Made by a program: the position numbers and the translations under genes. Below, in pieces: positions 8,604-17,291 of a stretch of 64,000 nucleotides of DNA (its first letter is position 1; each line of letters starts with the position of its first letter). The notes beneath the pieces are model-generated. The model ran no database searches. It was not told the DNA's origin and worked only from the letters and a program-made list of their open reading frames with translations. Source of the stretch: Paenibacillus luteus (lineage in GTDB: Bacteria; Bacillota; Bacilli; Paenibacillales; Paenibacillaceae); contig NZ_SKCD01000011.1 of NCBI RefSeq assembly GCF_006542765.1, positions 186,001 to 250,000 of the forward strand, in the 5' to 3' direction.

Positions 8604-9953
8604 TTATTGGCCGCCTGCTTTGGCTGCTAATTCTTTGCCCATTTTATCAATTTTGTTGAACGCATCCTCAATGGATTGCTGGCCGAAGGTTACGGCTTCC
8701 ATTTCTTTCTTGTACGTATCGACCCATTCCGAGAAACCTGCTGCTGGTGGATAGAATGGCAAAGCTTTGTCCAATGAAAGATCGTAAATCTCTTTGCCCA
8801 GCTTATCCTTGTTCTCAAGCGTTGGCTCGAGCGCATTGTATACTTCCGGATTAATCGGAATCCCGCGCGTAAGGCCTAGCGCCTTTCCTGCTTCTTGATC
8901 AGCAATAAACCATCTTACGAATTTTTTCGCTTCATCCTTATTTTTCGAGTTTGCGCTGATGCTAAGGAAGATCGTTGACTGAGCCCAGCCGCCGCCTGCA
9001 GGGCCGACCTGCATGTTAACCACGCCAACTTTGCCTGGCATAAGCTGCTCTAAAGCGCTTACAGAGCCAGTGGTCGCGCCTCTGGTCATGACGACGCCTG
9101 AGGCCATAGGGTCCGCTTGTGGATCATTTTCAAGGAATGATGCCGCTTTCTCGGCTGGAGGGACAATTTTTGCTTTACGGAATTCTTCATAGGTTTGATA
9201 GAAGGTCATAAACAATGATTTGTCGAGCGTAAATGTTTTGCCGCCATCGGACATAATCGGAGGTTTGCCCATGGCCGTTTGATAATAGTTGAATGCATCC
9301 CAAGTCGTCGTATCGCCAATCGGATATTTGCCTTCCGGCAGCTTTTCTCTCGCGTCTCTGGCCCATTGGAAATACTCCTCATACGTCCAATCCTTGTGCG
9401 GGAGCGGTATGCCAAGCTGCTCAAGCTCCGGTTTGTTAAAGGCCATCCCTTGTGCATTTTGACTGAGTGGTATGCCATACAGCTTGCCGTCAATTTGTAA
9501 ATTAGCGATGACCGATGGATCTACAATTCCGCTCAAGTCAATATCGGAGAGATCCTCCAATTGCCCGCGCGATACATATTCCTGGATATAAGCAGCATCC
9601 ATCTGCAGCACATCTGTAATCGACTTCGACGCAGCCAGTGTAGGAAGCTTCTGCCAGAAGGCATCCCATGCCATAAATTCGGGCTTAAATGTAACGTTTG
9701 GATTTTGTTTGGTGTAAATATCAAGTGCTTTTTGGGTTGCTTCATGACGGGCATCAGGTCCCCACCACATGATGCTCAGCGTTGTATTGCCGCCTGCTGG
9801 CTTTTCTTCTTTATTGCCTTGCTCCGTGTTGCTTTTCCCGCCCTCGTCGGTTTGCTTCCCGCCGTTATTTCCCCCGCCACCACTGCATGCCGATAATATC
9901 AGCAGCATTGCAAATATTAGGAATATCGTGCTTCTTGACCAACCTTTGACCAT
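8604..9953 (-). CDS. Extracellular sugar-binding lipoprotein of ABC importer
   Basis: 449 residues. Signal peptide with lipobox LILSAC gives a lipid-anchored mature protein at Cys23, followed by a Gly/Asn/Lys-rich tether (GGGGNNGGKQT). The rest matches family 1 carbohydrate-binding proteins: TLSIMWWGPDARHEAT, VLQMDAAYIQEYVSRGQLEDL, and KDEAKKFVRWFIAD near the C-terminus. It should capture an oligosaccharide or uronate-containing glycan outside the cell and pass it to the two permeases encoded upstream. There is no ATPase gene; such systems usually share an MsmX/MsmK-type ATPase encoded elsewhere. Confidence 0.9.
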   Translation of the reverse strand: MVKGWSRSTIFLIFAMLLILSACSGGGGNNGGKQTDEGGKSNTEQGNKEEKPAGGNTTLSIMWWGPDARHEATQKALDIYTKQNPNVTFKPEFMAWDAFWQKLPTLAASKSITDVLQMDAAYIQEYVSRGQLEDLSDIDLSGIVDPSVIANLQIDGKLYGIPLSQNAQGMAFNKPELEQLGIPLPHKDWTYEEYFQWARDAREKLPEGKYPIGDTTTWDAFNYYQTAMGKPPIMSDGGKTFTLDKSLFMTFYQTYEEFRKAKIVPPAEKAASFLENDPQADPMASGVVMTRGATTGSVSALEQLMPGKVGVVNMQVGPAGGGWAQSTIFLSISANSKNKDEAKKFVRWFIADQEAGKALGLTRGIPINPEVYNALEPTLENKDKLGKEIYDLSLDKALPFYPPAAGFSEWVDTYKKEMEAVTFGQQSIEDAFNKIDKMGKELAAKAGGQ

Positions 9954-9992
9954 TCTGAGTCATCCCCTTTAACCTGTTAAAATATAAAGCGT

Positions 9993-10823
9993 TTAACCTT
10001 TCAAGCCTGTTGTAGCTATTCCTTCGACAAAGTGCTTCTGCGCAAGGAAAAAGATAAGTACCGAAGGGAATATCGACAGCAAGGACATGGCTAGCAATTG
10101 CCCCCACTGAATGTCGAACTGGTCAATAAACATGCGTAAGGCTAAACCGACGGTAAATTTATCGATGGAGCTTAAGTAAAGCACTTGGGCAAAAAAATCA
10201 TCCCAGCTCCAAATGAACGTAAAGATCGCTACAGTGACCAGCGCCGGTTTGAGCAATGGCAGGACGACACGCCAAAAGATGCCGTACACACTCGCGCCGT
10301 CGATCGTTGCCGCCTCATCAAGATCTCTTGGAATGCCCCGGATAAACTGGACTAACAAGAAGATAAAGAATGCCCCGCCGCCAAAAAAATGAGGCAGCAC
10401 GAGCGGAACATAGCTGTCAACAAAACCTAGCTTGTTAAAGAGAATATACTGAGGAACAACTGTAACTTGTCCCGGAAGCATCATCGTCAGGAGCAAAATG
10501 GAAAACCAGAAGCCACGAAGCTTAAAGTTCAGCCTTCCAAAGCCATAGGCAACGATAGCCGCTGTAGCTACGCCACCAAGAACGTTGCCGAGCTCCATCA
10601 ACAATGTATTTCCAAAAAAATGAGCAAACGTATATTCCGAAGAGAAATGCCAGCCCTTCCAGTAATTGCTCCACATTGGTGTTGAAGGCCAAATCGTCGG
10701 CAAGCTCAGCTCCTCTGTTTTTTTCAAGGAAGCCCCTGCCCACCAAATGACCGGATATAGCATCAGAAAGGAGAAAAGGGTTAGATACAAATGGCTCGTC
10801 AGCTTAGACCGCAGCGAATTCAT
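9993..10823 (-). CDS. Carbohydrate ABC transporter permease (MalG type)
   Basis: 276 residues, six membrane segments, of the binding-protein-dependent permease family. The EAA loop reads LDEAATIDGASVYGIFWRVV, the contact site for the ATPase. I chose ATG 10823: GGAGGG lies 7-8 bases upstream, and the ATG overlaps the stop of the preceding permease gene (ATGA), a sign of translational coupling. It forms the transmembrane channel with the next gene's product. Confidence 0.9.
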   Translation of the reverse strand: MNSLRSKLTSHLYLTLFSFLMLYPVIWWAGASLKKTEELSLPTIWPSTPMWSNYWKGWHFSSEYTFAHFFGNTLLMELGNVLGGVATAAIVAYGFGRLNFKLRGFWFSILLLTMMLPGQVTVVPQYILFNKLGFVDSYVPLVLPHFFGGGAFFIFLLVQFIRGIPRDLDEAATIDGASVYGIFWRVVLPLLKPALVTVAIFTFIWSWDDFFAQVLYLSSIDKFTVGLALRMFIDQFDIQWGQLLAMSLLSIFPSVLIFFLAQKHFVEGIATTGLKG

Positions 10824-11782
10824 TTCGGTTTCCCTCCGTCCGACTCGTAAAATACCCAATACTTCGAAGCCGCAAAATTAATAATCGTCAATAACGCCAC
10901 AATCGTCAGCAGGATCCACGCCAGCGCGGAAGCATACCCCATCTGGTAATGCTTGAATGCTTTCTCGTACAGGAACATGGCATACATATAGGTAGAGTTG
11001 ATGGGTCCGCCCTTCGTGATAATAAAAGCAGAGGTAAACGTTTGAAACGACCCGATAATACCGAGCACGAGGTTAAAGAACATAACGGGCGAGAGCATCG
11101 GCAGCGTGATACTGATGAATTTCCTAAATTCCCCAGCACCGTCTACCGAAGCCGATTCATAAAGCTCCTGGGGCACCTGCTTAAGGCCTGCTAGAAAAAT
11201 CACCATCGTTGAACCAAACTGCCAGGTGTTAAGCAGGATCAGTGTTCCAAGCGACGTATCCGGATTGGATATCCATCCAACGCCCTCGATGCCAAACCAG
11301 GCCAACACCTGATTGATATACCCATCAATTCCAAACATATTGCGCCACAGAGCAGCTACCGCGATGCTGCCCCCGATCAGGGACGGAAAATAAATGGCTG
11401 TCCGGTAAATATTCATTCCTCGAATGTTTTTGTTAAGCGCCAAAGCGACCATTAGCGAGAAAAACAGCTTAAGCGGTACCGAAAACAGGACAAACATAAA
11501 CGTTACGCTAAGCGATTTGGTAAAGGTGGTGTCGGCCGTAAATATTTTCGTGTAATTGTCCAGCCCCGTCCAAACCGGTTCCTCCAGCAATGAATAGTCG
11601 GTGAATGATAAATAAAAGGATTGCGCGATCGGCCAAAGCGTGAGCAGCAGAAAGCCGATCAGCCATGGGGATATAAAAATGTAACCTGCCGCTAGGTTGG
11701 ATTTTGTTTTCTGGCGTGCGGTTTTGGTTTGCCGGCTGCTTGTACGCGTCTTTTCCGTATGCGCTGTCTTCACCTCGTTCAT
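10820..11782 (-). CDS. Carbohydrate ABC transporter permease (MalF type)
   Basis: 320 residues, six membrane segments, with a basic Thr/Lys-rich cytoplasmic N-terminus of about 30 residues. The EAA-type loop is YESASVDGAGEFRKFISITL. It is the first gene of the importer operon (permease, permease, binding protein, dehydratase). A CcpA-type operator-like site lies about 100 bases upstream. Specificity for uronate-containing sugars is inferred from the neighbouring catabolic genes. Confidence 0.9.
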   Translation of the reverse strand: MNEVKTAHTEKTRTSSRQTKTARQKTKSNLAAGYIFISPWLIGFLLLTLWPIAQSFYLSFTDYSLLEEPVWTGLDNYTKIFTADTTFTKSLSVTFMFVLFSVPLKLFFSLMVALALNKNIRGMNIYRTAIYFPSLIGGSIAVAALWRNMFGIDGYINQVLAWFGIEGVGWISNPDTSLGTLILLNTWQFGSTMVIFLAGLKQVPQELYESASVDGAGEFRKFISITLPMLSPVMFFNLVLGIIGSFQTFTSAFIITKGGPINSTYMYAMFLYEKAFKHYQMGYASALAWILLTIVALLTIINFAASKYWVFYESDGGKPK

Positions 11783-11880
11783 TCCTCCCCTTCCTCTCGT
11801 CCGCGGGTTTACCCTTTGCTAAGCGTTCTATGCTCGCAAGAAGCTCGTTACACCTGCTGGATAACGTTCCCTTACTTTAT

Positions 11881-11896
11881 ACGAAAGCGGTTACAT
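11881..11896 (-). promoter_or_regulatory. Candidate CcpA cre site before the sugar importer
   Basis: On the minus strand the sequence reads ATGTAACCGCTTTCGT, which fits the cre consensus WTGNAANCGNWNNCWW at all but one fixed position. It lies about 100 bases before the permease start, in the promoter region, so glucose repression of the importer is plausible. Confidence 0.55.
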
Positions 11897-12070
11897 CGTT
11901 GAAGGTGAATAATTTATGAATTCGTTTGATTTTATATAGTGTGAAAAATTCATAGATGGCGGGCAAATGCCTTAAGAAAGTCGCATCGACAAATACAGCA
12001 ACGTCCCTAACAATAGAGATAGGAAACGGGGCTTAGGCCTGACAATCACGCTAGCGAAAGAGGTGCTCAA

Positions 12071-12976
12071 ATGAAATTCGATAACCCGGAAGATATCATT
12101 CAGCTAACGCCGCTTTGGGAGGGTGAACGCTTTCCTAACGGTCGGCCAAAAGTATCCGAGGACGTGCTGCGCCGCATGCGCAAAATTACGCTGGAGGAGG
12201 CCTGGGGCCCACTCTGGAACAGAGGTTACACCTTTCAATTTGAGGGTGATTTCAAAATCATTCATCCTAAGCAAACGATGGTTGGACGCGCGGTTACGGC
12301 GGTCATGGTGCCGAAGCGGCCTGATTTGCATGAAACCCTTCTTAACTACGGGCACGAGCAGGAGGAACGCAAAGGCTTCTTCAATCAGTGGGTAATCGAT
12401 ACGCTGGTGGAGGATGACGTTGTCGTCGTTGATATGTTCGACAAGGTGCATCTGGGTACTTACGTAGGTGGAAATTTGTCGACAGCGATCTCCACGCGAA
12501 CAAAGCGCGGCGGAGCGGTCATCTGGGGCGGGATTCGCGATAACCAGCAAGTGGTGGAAATTGAGAACATCAATGTGTTTTATCGGGGCAGTGATCCGAC
12601 CGCCATTGCGGACGTAACGATGGTAGGCATGAACGTGCCGACGCGCATTGGCAAGGCGATCTGCATGCCTGGCGATGTTGTTCTCGGTACGCCGGCCGGG
12701 GTTATCTTTATTCCTCCCCATCTGGCGGAGCTTACCGTCGTGCAAGCGGAAAAATCCCAGGTTCGGGACGTATTCGGATTTATTCGCTTGCGCGACAGCG
12801 TCTATACAACGGCACAAATCGATGCGGCTTGGGACTTGGCGCTGTGGACGGACTTCCTGGATTGGTTCGAAAATGAGGGGGCTGCGGCTGAGTATCGGCA
12901 TTTATGCTGGACCTCCGAGCTAGAGAATGTGCGCGCGACGGAACGTAATGGCCCTCAAAGCGATGTTCGTCTGTAA
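12071..12976 (+). CDS. RraA-family protein (aldolase-like)
   Basis: 301 residues. The RraA/4-hydroxy-4-methyl-2-oxoglutarate aldolase core shows VVVVDMFDKVHLGTYVGGNL, GGAVIWGGIRD and PGDVVLGTPAGVIFIPP, with the conserved Gly and Arg-Asp of the metal/pyruvate site. Family members are class II pyruvate aldolases or RNase E regulators; Firmicutes have no canonical RNase E, so an aldolase is more likely. N- and C-terminal extensions of about 60 and 50 residues make it longer than the 160-residue minimal RraA. It is divergent from the importer operon. It might cleave a 2-keto-3-deoxy acid to pyruvate, but this is inference. Confidence 0.8.
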   Translation: MKFDNPEDIIQLTPLWEGERFPNGRPKVSEDVLRRMRKITLEEAWGPLWNRGYTFQFEGDFKIIHPKQTMVGRAVTAVMVPKRPDLHETLLNYGHEQEERKGFFNQWVIDTLVEDDVVVVDMFDKVHLGTYVGGNLSTAISTRTKRGGAVIWGGIRDNQQVVEIENINVFYRGSDPTAIADVTMVGMNVPTRIGKAICMPGDVVLGTPAGVIFIPPHLAELTVVQAEKSQVRDVFGFIRLRDSVYTTAQIDAAWDLALWTDFLDWFENEGAAAEYRHLCWTSELENVRATERNGPQSDVRL

Positions 12977-12983
12977 TACAAAT

Positions 12984-13026
12984 AAGGACTCTTGTCGGCA
13001 GCGTCTTTGCCAATAGAGTCCTTTTT
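12984..13026 (+). terminator. Terminator after the RraA-like gene
   Basis: 9-bp stem AAGGACTCT / AGAGTCCTT with a loop of about 25 bases, then TTTTT on the plus strand. It sits between convergent genes and may work on both sides. Confidence 0.7.
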
Positions 13027-13038
13027 GGTGCCATCCTC

Positions 13039-14208
13039 TTATTTGCCGACCGAATCCCTATATTCGCTAGGCGAGAGTCCAACCTTCTTTTTGAAAATTT
13101 GGCTAAAATACCGCGGATCCTGATAGCCCACTTTTTCAGCGACCTCATAATTTTTGAAATGTGTGCTCTTGAGCATGTCCTTCGCTTTGTCAATCCGGAT
13201 GTCCGTCAAGTGCTCGATGAAAGTTTTGCCGGTATTCATTTTGAACAAGAGACTTAAATAGGTCGGGGTCATGTATACCTTTTGGGCGACGCTTTGCAAG
13301 GAAGCATATTGGCATTCCTGCTCCATGTGGTGAATCGTCTTCTTGATAATGCTCCGATGGCTTTCCTTCTGGCCATGCATCAGCACATCCTTTAACCCGA
13401 TCAGAAAATGGATCACGTATTGCTTAATTTCATCAAGCGTAGCAAGCTTCACAATCGACACGACATCGAATCTTTCGTAATCAATTATGTTCTCTGCTTC
13501 GGCAAGCACGCGTTTCTCCACGCCAACCAGCAGCCTGACCGTCGTATCGTATATGTTTTGCGTGTCGATGGGTCCTTTGCGCAGCATCTCTTCATAAAAA
13601 TTCAGGACGCATTGTGCAATCTCCGACTCTGATTCTGCAGCTTTGTAGGTGTCGAATAGCTCCTTCTCCTTGTCGGAGGGGTATTGCAGCAATGATTCAT
13701 AATTGTCAAGTTCGCTATAATAAATGATCTTGCCCGTCCCACGGTAAAATTTATGCTGCAGCGCTGCCGAGGCTTGTCTATAGGATTGCGCTATATACTG
13801 TAAATGGCTGCAGGGCTTTCCTACCCCGACATTAAAGGGTTTTTGGAAATAGTCTTTCAGCATAGACTGGATCGCGTTGATCGCTTCTTTGGATACCCAT
13901 GAGAAGAGCCACCCTACCCTACCCTCTTCGTCTACAAATACGACGCTGCCATCGGATATCTTTTTGTGTAGAAAATCACGCATGCGCTCCAAGTAAATAA
14001 TTTTCTCATGCTCATCATGGAAACAAAAGGCAGGCTCTAGCAAGGCTAGAGCTGGGAACGTAAAGTAAGGGTTCAGCTGCAGCCGCGAAAAGCTCTCTTT
14101 CACATCAGGCCTCGCTATATTTGCATTGGAAACCAAATTCCGTAAAAAACGATCCCTCATCCACGTTAAGATGACATCCTCTTTAAACAATAATCCTTCA
14201 CTCAGCAT
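13039..14208 (-). CDS. AraC-family regulator, YesN-like without receiver domain
   Basis: 389 residues. The C-terminal 100 residues hold the two AraC helix-turn-helix motifs (LQSVAQKVYMTPTYLSLLFK and YEVAEKVGYQDPRYFSQIFK). The middle (about 30-270) looks like the linker found in YesN-type response regulators, but the usual N-terminal receiver with its phosphorylated Asp is absent. The start is firm: AAAAGGGG stands 9-10 bases before ATG 14208. So it is a genuinely receiver-less form that may respond to a ligand or partner. Likely regulates the surrounding sugar genes. It lies downstream of gntR on the same strand. Confidence 0.85.
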   Translation of the reverse strand: MLSEGLLFKEDVILTWMRDRFLRNLVSNANIARPDVKESFSRLQLNPYFTFPALALLEPAFCFHDEHEKIIYLERMRDFLHKKISDGSVVFVDEEGRVGWLFSWVSKEAINAIQSMLKDYFQKPFNVGVGKPCSHLQYIAQSYRQASAALQHKFYRGTGKIIYYSELDNYESLLQYPSDKEKELFDTYKAAESESEIAQCVLNFYEEMLRKGPIDTQNIYDTTVRLLVGVEKRVLAEAENIIDYERFDVVSIVKLATLDEIKQYVIHFLIGLKDVLMHGQKESHRSIIKKTIHHMEQECQYASLQSVAQKVYMTPTYLSLLFKMNTGKTFIEHLTDIRIDKAKDMLKSTHFKNYEVAEKVGYQDPRYFSQIFKKKVGLSPSEYRDSVGK

Positions 14209-14259
14209 GCGCCATTACCCCTTTTGTAAGGTTGACTTGCGAGATGCTTGATTTCATTT

Positions 14260-14907
14260 TTAACCAAGATGAATCATTTTGTAAGAATGCATATGCTCAA
14301 TAAACGTTTGCTCGGCCAGGTCCGCGTCACCAGAACGCAGCACCTCAATTAATCGAAGATGCCAATCCGCAAGTCCGTCTGTTTTATAATGACGGTTGGA
14401 AATGGCCATGAAACGCATCACCTTCATCCGCATTTGGTTCCAAAGCTCCAAAATCATGTGGTTGTCACAGCGACGGTAAAAGAAACCGTGAAATTCCATA
14501 TCCAGCTCCAATATGCTCAAAATATCATTTTGCTCATGGGCCTCATGCATTTTGCGGATAATTTCTTCAAGGTAAGCATAATCAGCTACGGTGAGCTGGC
14601 GCATCGTCTGCCTTACAGCAAATCCCTCGATAATTTCTCGAAGCTCGAATATATCTTTAATTTCCTTTGAAGTAATCGTGGACACGACCGAGCCCTTATT
14701 CGGAATACCCGAAATAAATCCTGCGGATTTGAGTCTCTCCAGTGCTTCACGAACCGGCGCTTGGCTGATATTGAATTTTTTGGCAATTTCAAGCACGAGC
14801 AAACGCGCCCCCGGCTGCAGCTCGCCCGCAAGAATTTCTTTTTTTATCGTCGTGTAGACATGCTCGCTAATCGAGTTAACGGGTGCATAAGGGACGTTTC
14901 CATACAT
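14260..14907 (-). CDS. GntR-family repressor with FCD domain
   Basis: 215 residues from ATG 14907, preceded by AGAGGTGAG; an in-frame GTG 9 bases earlier falls inside that site. The N-terminal winged helix (ILAGELQPGARLLVLEIAKK, then ISQAPVREALERLKSAGFI) and C-terminal all-helical FCD domain (ELREIIEGFAVRQTM, Asp and His ligands in LDMEFHGFFYRRCDN) place it in the FadR/UxuR/ExuR-like branch, which senses small carboxylic acids through a metal site. A uronate or aldonate would fit the cluster. Two identical palindromes upstream are likely operators, giving autoregulation. Confidence 0.9.
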   Translation of the reverse strand: MYGNVPYAPVNSISEHVYTTIKKEILAGELQPGARLLVLEIAKKFNISQAPVREALERLKSAGFISGIPNKGSVVSTITSKEIKDIFELREIIEGFAVRQTMRQLTVADYAYLEEIIRKMHEAHEQNDILSILELDMEFHGFFYRRCDNHMILELWNQMRMKVMRFMAISNRHYKTDGLADWHLRLIEVLRSGDADLAEQTFIEHMHSYKMIHLG

Positions 14908-14936
14908 CAATCTCACCTCTTTCGGTTCACATTATC

Positions 14937-14950
14937 GATTATCGATAATC
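14937..14950. promoter_or_regulatory. Palindromic operator candidate 1 (GATTATCGATAATC)
   Basis: Perfect 14-bp palindrome 30 bases before the GntR gene start. The identical palindrome recurs at 15024-15037, 87 bases away (about eight helical turns). Both lie between the divergent gntR and ROK genes, so both promoters could be controlled. Confidence 0.75.
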
Positions 14951-14961
14951 TAGTTTTAAAA

Positions 14962-14977
14962 AAGAAAGCGTTAACAA
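14962..14977 (-). promoter_or_regulatory. Candidate cre site between the two palindromes
   Basis: Minus-strand reading TTGTTAACGCTTTCTT differs from the cre consensus WTGNAANCGNWNNCWW at one position. It sits between the two GntR-type palindromes and may link the regulators to carbon catabolite control. Confidence 0.5.
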
Positions 14978-15023
14978 ATCGCTCCAAAAAAAATTACTTT
15001 GTCCTGCCTCCCCCATTGGGTCG

Positions 15024-15037
15024 GATTATCGATAATC
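15024..15037. promoter_or_regulatory. Palindromic operator candidate 2 (GATTATCGATAATC)
   Basis: Identical to 14937-14950, preceded by CG and followed by TG. The rest of the 14908-15232 spacer is AT-rich, with no gene visible. Confidence 0.75.
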
Positions 15038-15232
15038 TGTTGCTTACCGTTATTATAGAACTTATTACCAGCCAAAACAACCGATTAATTTGTCGAATGC
15101 CACACAATTTTAAAATCATTTGGTTACCAACCATTTATTTATATCGCGTATCTAGTCATCCCCCCTAGAACAGCATATAATAGAGATTGGTTTATATCCG
15201 ATATAACTACTTGGACAAATGGAGATATGATG

Positions 15233-16420
15233 ATGAATGTAAAGCATCCGACGATAAAAAAACAAGTGTTTGATTATATTATTCGCAATGGATTAGTGTC
15301 TAAAGCCGCGCTAATGGAACGCCTGACGGTTACAAGCACAAGCTTGTCTCGACTGCTGGAAGAACTGCTAAGCGACGGATTAATTCTCGCATCCGAGCTG
15401 GGCCGCTCCACCGGAGGACGAAAGCCGATTTTATACCGGGTTAACCCCGGTCACCGCGCTGTTTTCGGACTTGAAATTTCCCGCTTCAGCTCCTCCATCG
15501 GCCTTTACGACCTCAACCTAAAGCCGTTGGCGTTCGAGAGATGGAAGATGGATGAACACATGACGCCGGAGCGGTTGCTGTCGAAAATTACCGACATGGC
15601 TGAACGAATGATGAGTGAGTGCGGCGTTGAGCGCGAGAAAGTGATCGGTATTGGGATTGGTGCTGTTGGACCTTTAAGCCGCGAGGATGGCATTATGCTG
15701 CAGCCGCGCTACTTCCCTGCCGACGGCTGGAGTAATGTACCGATTTGCGAGTGGCTGCAAGAGCGGCTAGGCCTGTCCGCGCTGCTCGATAACGGAGCTA
15801 ATACGGCGATTATCGGGGAACACTGGGCACTTCGCAGCGAAGAAGTCAGGCATATGGTTTATGTGCACGCGGGTGTTGGCTTGCGAACCGCTATGCTCTC
15901 CAACGGTCAAATTGTGCGTGGCGCCGTAGACATGGAAGGCTCCTTCGGGCAAATGATCATTCAGACCGATGGCCCAAGACTCGGCGATGAAGGAAATTAT
16001 GGTGCGCTTGAGGCGCTGGTTTCCATACCTGCCTTGGAGAAAAAAATTCGCTCACAGCTTAAGCTTGGCCGGACAAGCTTGCTCTCTGGGTTTCCTCCGG
16101 AGGAAGTCCAGTTCGAAGCGCTGCAGAAAGCTTTTATCCAGAAGGACGCTCTCGTTACCGAGCAATTTCTGCAAACTGCAACCTATCTGGGCATCGGCAT
16201 TGCCAATTTGATTAACATTTTGCATCCGGAAGCGGTTATTCTCGGCGGTCCGCTCGTCAAGGTACACAAGACCATCTATGATACGGTCATTCAAGTGGCG
16301 CGGAGCAACATCTATTATTCGCAGCAATACGAGCCTAAATTTACGCAAGGCCAGTTGACGGAGGATGCCGTTACAGCTGGAGCCGCTATTATGGTTTTGC
16401 AGGATTGGGAGCTCAATTAA
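15233..16420 (+). CDS. ROK-family (NagC/XylR-type) regulator
   Basis: 395 residues from the third of three consecutive in-frame ATG codons (15227, 15230, 15233); GGAG at 15221-15224 fits the last two best. An N-terminal winged helix (ALMERLTVTSTSLSRLLEEL) precedes a ROK sugar-kinase-like domain with IGIGIGAVGPLS, LLDNGANTAIIGEHW and LINILHPEAVILGGPL. The usual glucokinase catalytic and Cys-rich zinc motif (CGxxGCxE) is not seen, so it is a regulator rather than a kinase. It is divergent from gntR and shares its palindrome-bearing promoter region. It likely senses a sugar taken up by the neighbouring importer. Confidence 0.85.
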   Translation: MNVKHPTIKKQVFDYIIRNGLVSKAALMERLTVTSTSLSRLLEELLSDGLILASELGRSTGGRKPILYRVNPGHRAVFGLEISRFSSSIGLYDLNLKPLAFERWKMDEHMTPERLLSKITDMAERMMSECGVEREKVIGIGIGAVGPLSREDGIMLQPRYFPADGWSNVPICEWLQERLGLSALLDNGANTAIIGEHWALRSEEVRHMVYVHAGVGLRTAMLSNGQIVRGAVDMEGSFGQMIIQTDGPRLGDEGNYGALEALVSIPALEKKIRSQLKLGRTSLLSGFPPEEVQFEALQKAFIQKDALVTEQFLQTATYLGIGIANLINILHPEAVILGGPLVKVHKTIYDTVIQVARSNIYYSQQYEPKFTQGQLTEDAVTAGAAIMVLQDWELN

Positions 16421-16452
16421 CGGTAAATTACTTGAACCATGTACATCATAGC

Positions 16453-16510
16453 AAAGCGCCATAGAAACCCTATCCTCACGAGAGAATATAGGGCTTCCTA
16501 TGGCGCTCTT
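16453..16510. terminator. Bidirectional terminator between ROK and HAD genes
   Basis: Long hairpin (AAAGCGCCATAG and CCCTAT pairing with ATAGGG and CTATGGCGCT, then CTTTC) between convergent genes; T-rich ends on both strands. Confidence 0.75.
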
Positions 16511-16537
16511 TCATTCAAACGCAACTCATTGCCAAGC

Positions 16538-17224
16538 CTAAACTAATAACGCTGGAAGCTCGCTTAAATGAGCAATTTCGTAGGTAGGCTTTGCAGAGGT
16601 CGAATTCAACTTATGGCCAGGGTTGAACCAGCAGGTATCAATGCCGTAATTGTTGCCGCCTAGGATATCGGAAGTTAATGAATCACCAACAATGAGAACT
16701 TTGTTCTTTTCGGTAATCATTAACTTATCGAACGCATAGTCGAAAATACCCATATGCGGCTTGGAATAACCCGTATCCTCGGATATTATAATATGCTCGA
16801 AGGAATTCGCAAGGCTTGACCTGCCGATTCGACTATGCTGTGTCTTCTTGATGCCGTTAGTGATAATAGCAAGCCGCTGGCCTTTGGCAAGCAGCTCTGT
16901 GACAAGAACATCCGCCCCGTCGATCAAAAAAGAGCCTTCCCCTAAAAAATCGACATAACGTTCACTAAAATGAATGGCATCAAGATCAGCTTGGATTTCC
17001 ACAAATAGCTTTCTAAATCTTTCGTGCCGTAAAAAATCAAGCGTTACTGTACCCTTCTCATAATCATGCCACAGCTGCTGATTGACGCTTCGATAGAGCT
17101 CTACATGCGACTGCATGAGCTCTATCTGATGCTCCAAGAAGGTACTCTTCAGTGCATGTGCCTCCGCGAGAGCATAATCGAACAAGGTGTCGTCCGCATC
17201 GAATAAAATCACTTCATATTTCAA
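16538..17224 (-). CDS. HAD hydrolase, YjjG-type nucleotidase
   Basis: 228 residues beginning at TTG 17224, with AGGAG 10 bases upstream. HAD motif I is LFDADDTLFDYA, motif II is LAIITNGIKKTQ, motif III Lys lies around SRIGRSSLANSFEHI and EDTGYSKPH, and motif IV is VLIVGDSLTSDILGG. The sequence fits the YjjG/noncanonical pyrimidine nucleotidase branch, which removes phosphate from damaged or noncanonical nucleotides in the cytoplasm. It follows the UvrA-like gene by 67 bases on the same strand and may be co-transcribed with it, which would place two nucleic-acid-related functions together. Confidence 0.8.
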   Translation of the reverse strand: MKYEVILFDADDTLFDYALAEAHALKSTFLEHQIELMQSHVELYRSVNQQLWHDYEKGTVTLDFLRHERFRKLFVEIQADLDAIHFSERYVDFLGEGSFLIDGADVLVTELLAKGQRLAIITNGIKKTQHSRIGRSSLANSFEHIIISEDTGYSKPHMGIFDYAFDKLMITEKNKVLIVGDSLTSDILGGNNYGIDTCWFNPGHKLNSTSAKPTYEIAHLSELPALLV

Positions 17225-17291
17225 TTTACAAGTCTCCTATTGCTTATATTCTTCTTTATACCCAAGGGTCTTATTTTATTGATTTGCAATA

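Noticed and set aside
13039..14208. Longer response-regulator form with a receiver upstream
   Set aside because: The strong ribosome site fixes the ATG at 14208, and the region before it is a non-coding gap to gntR.
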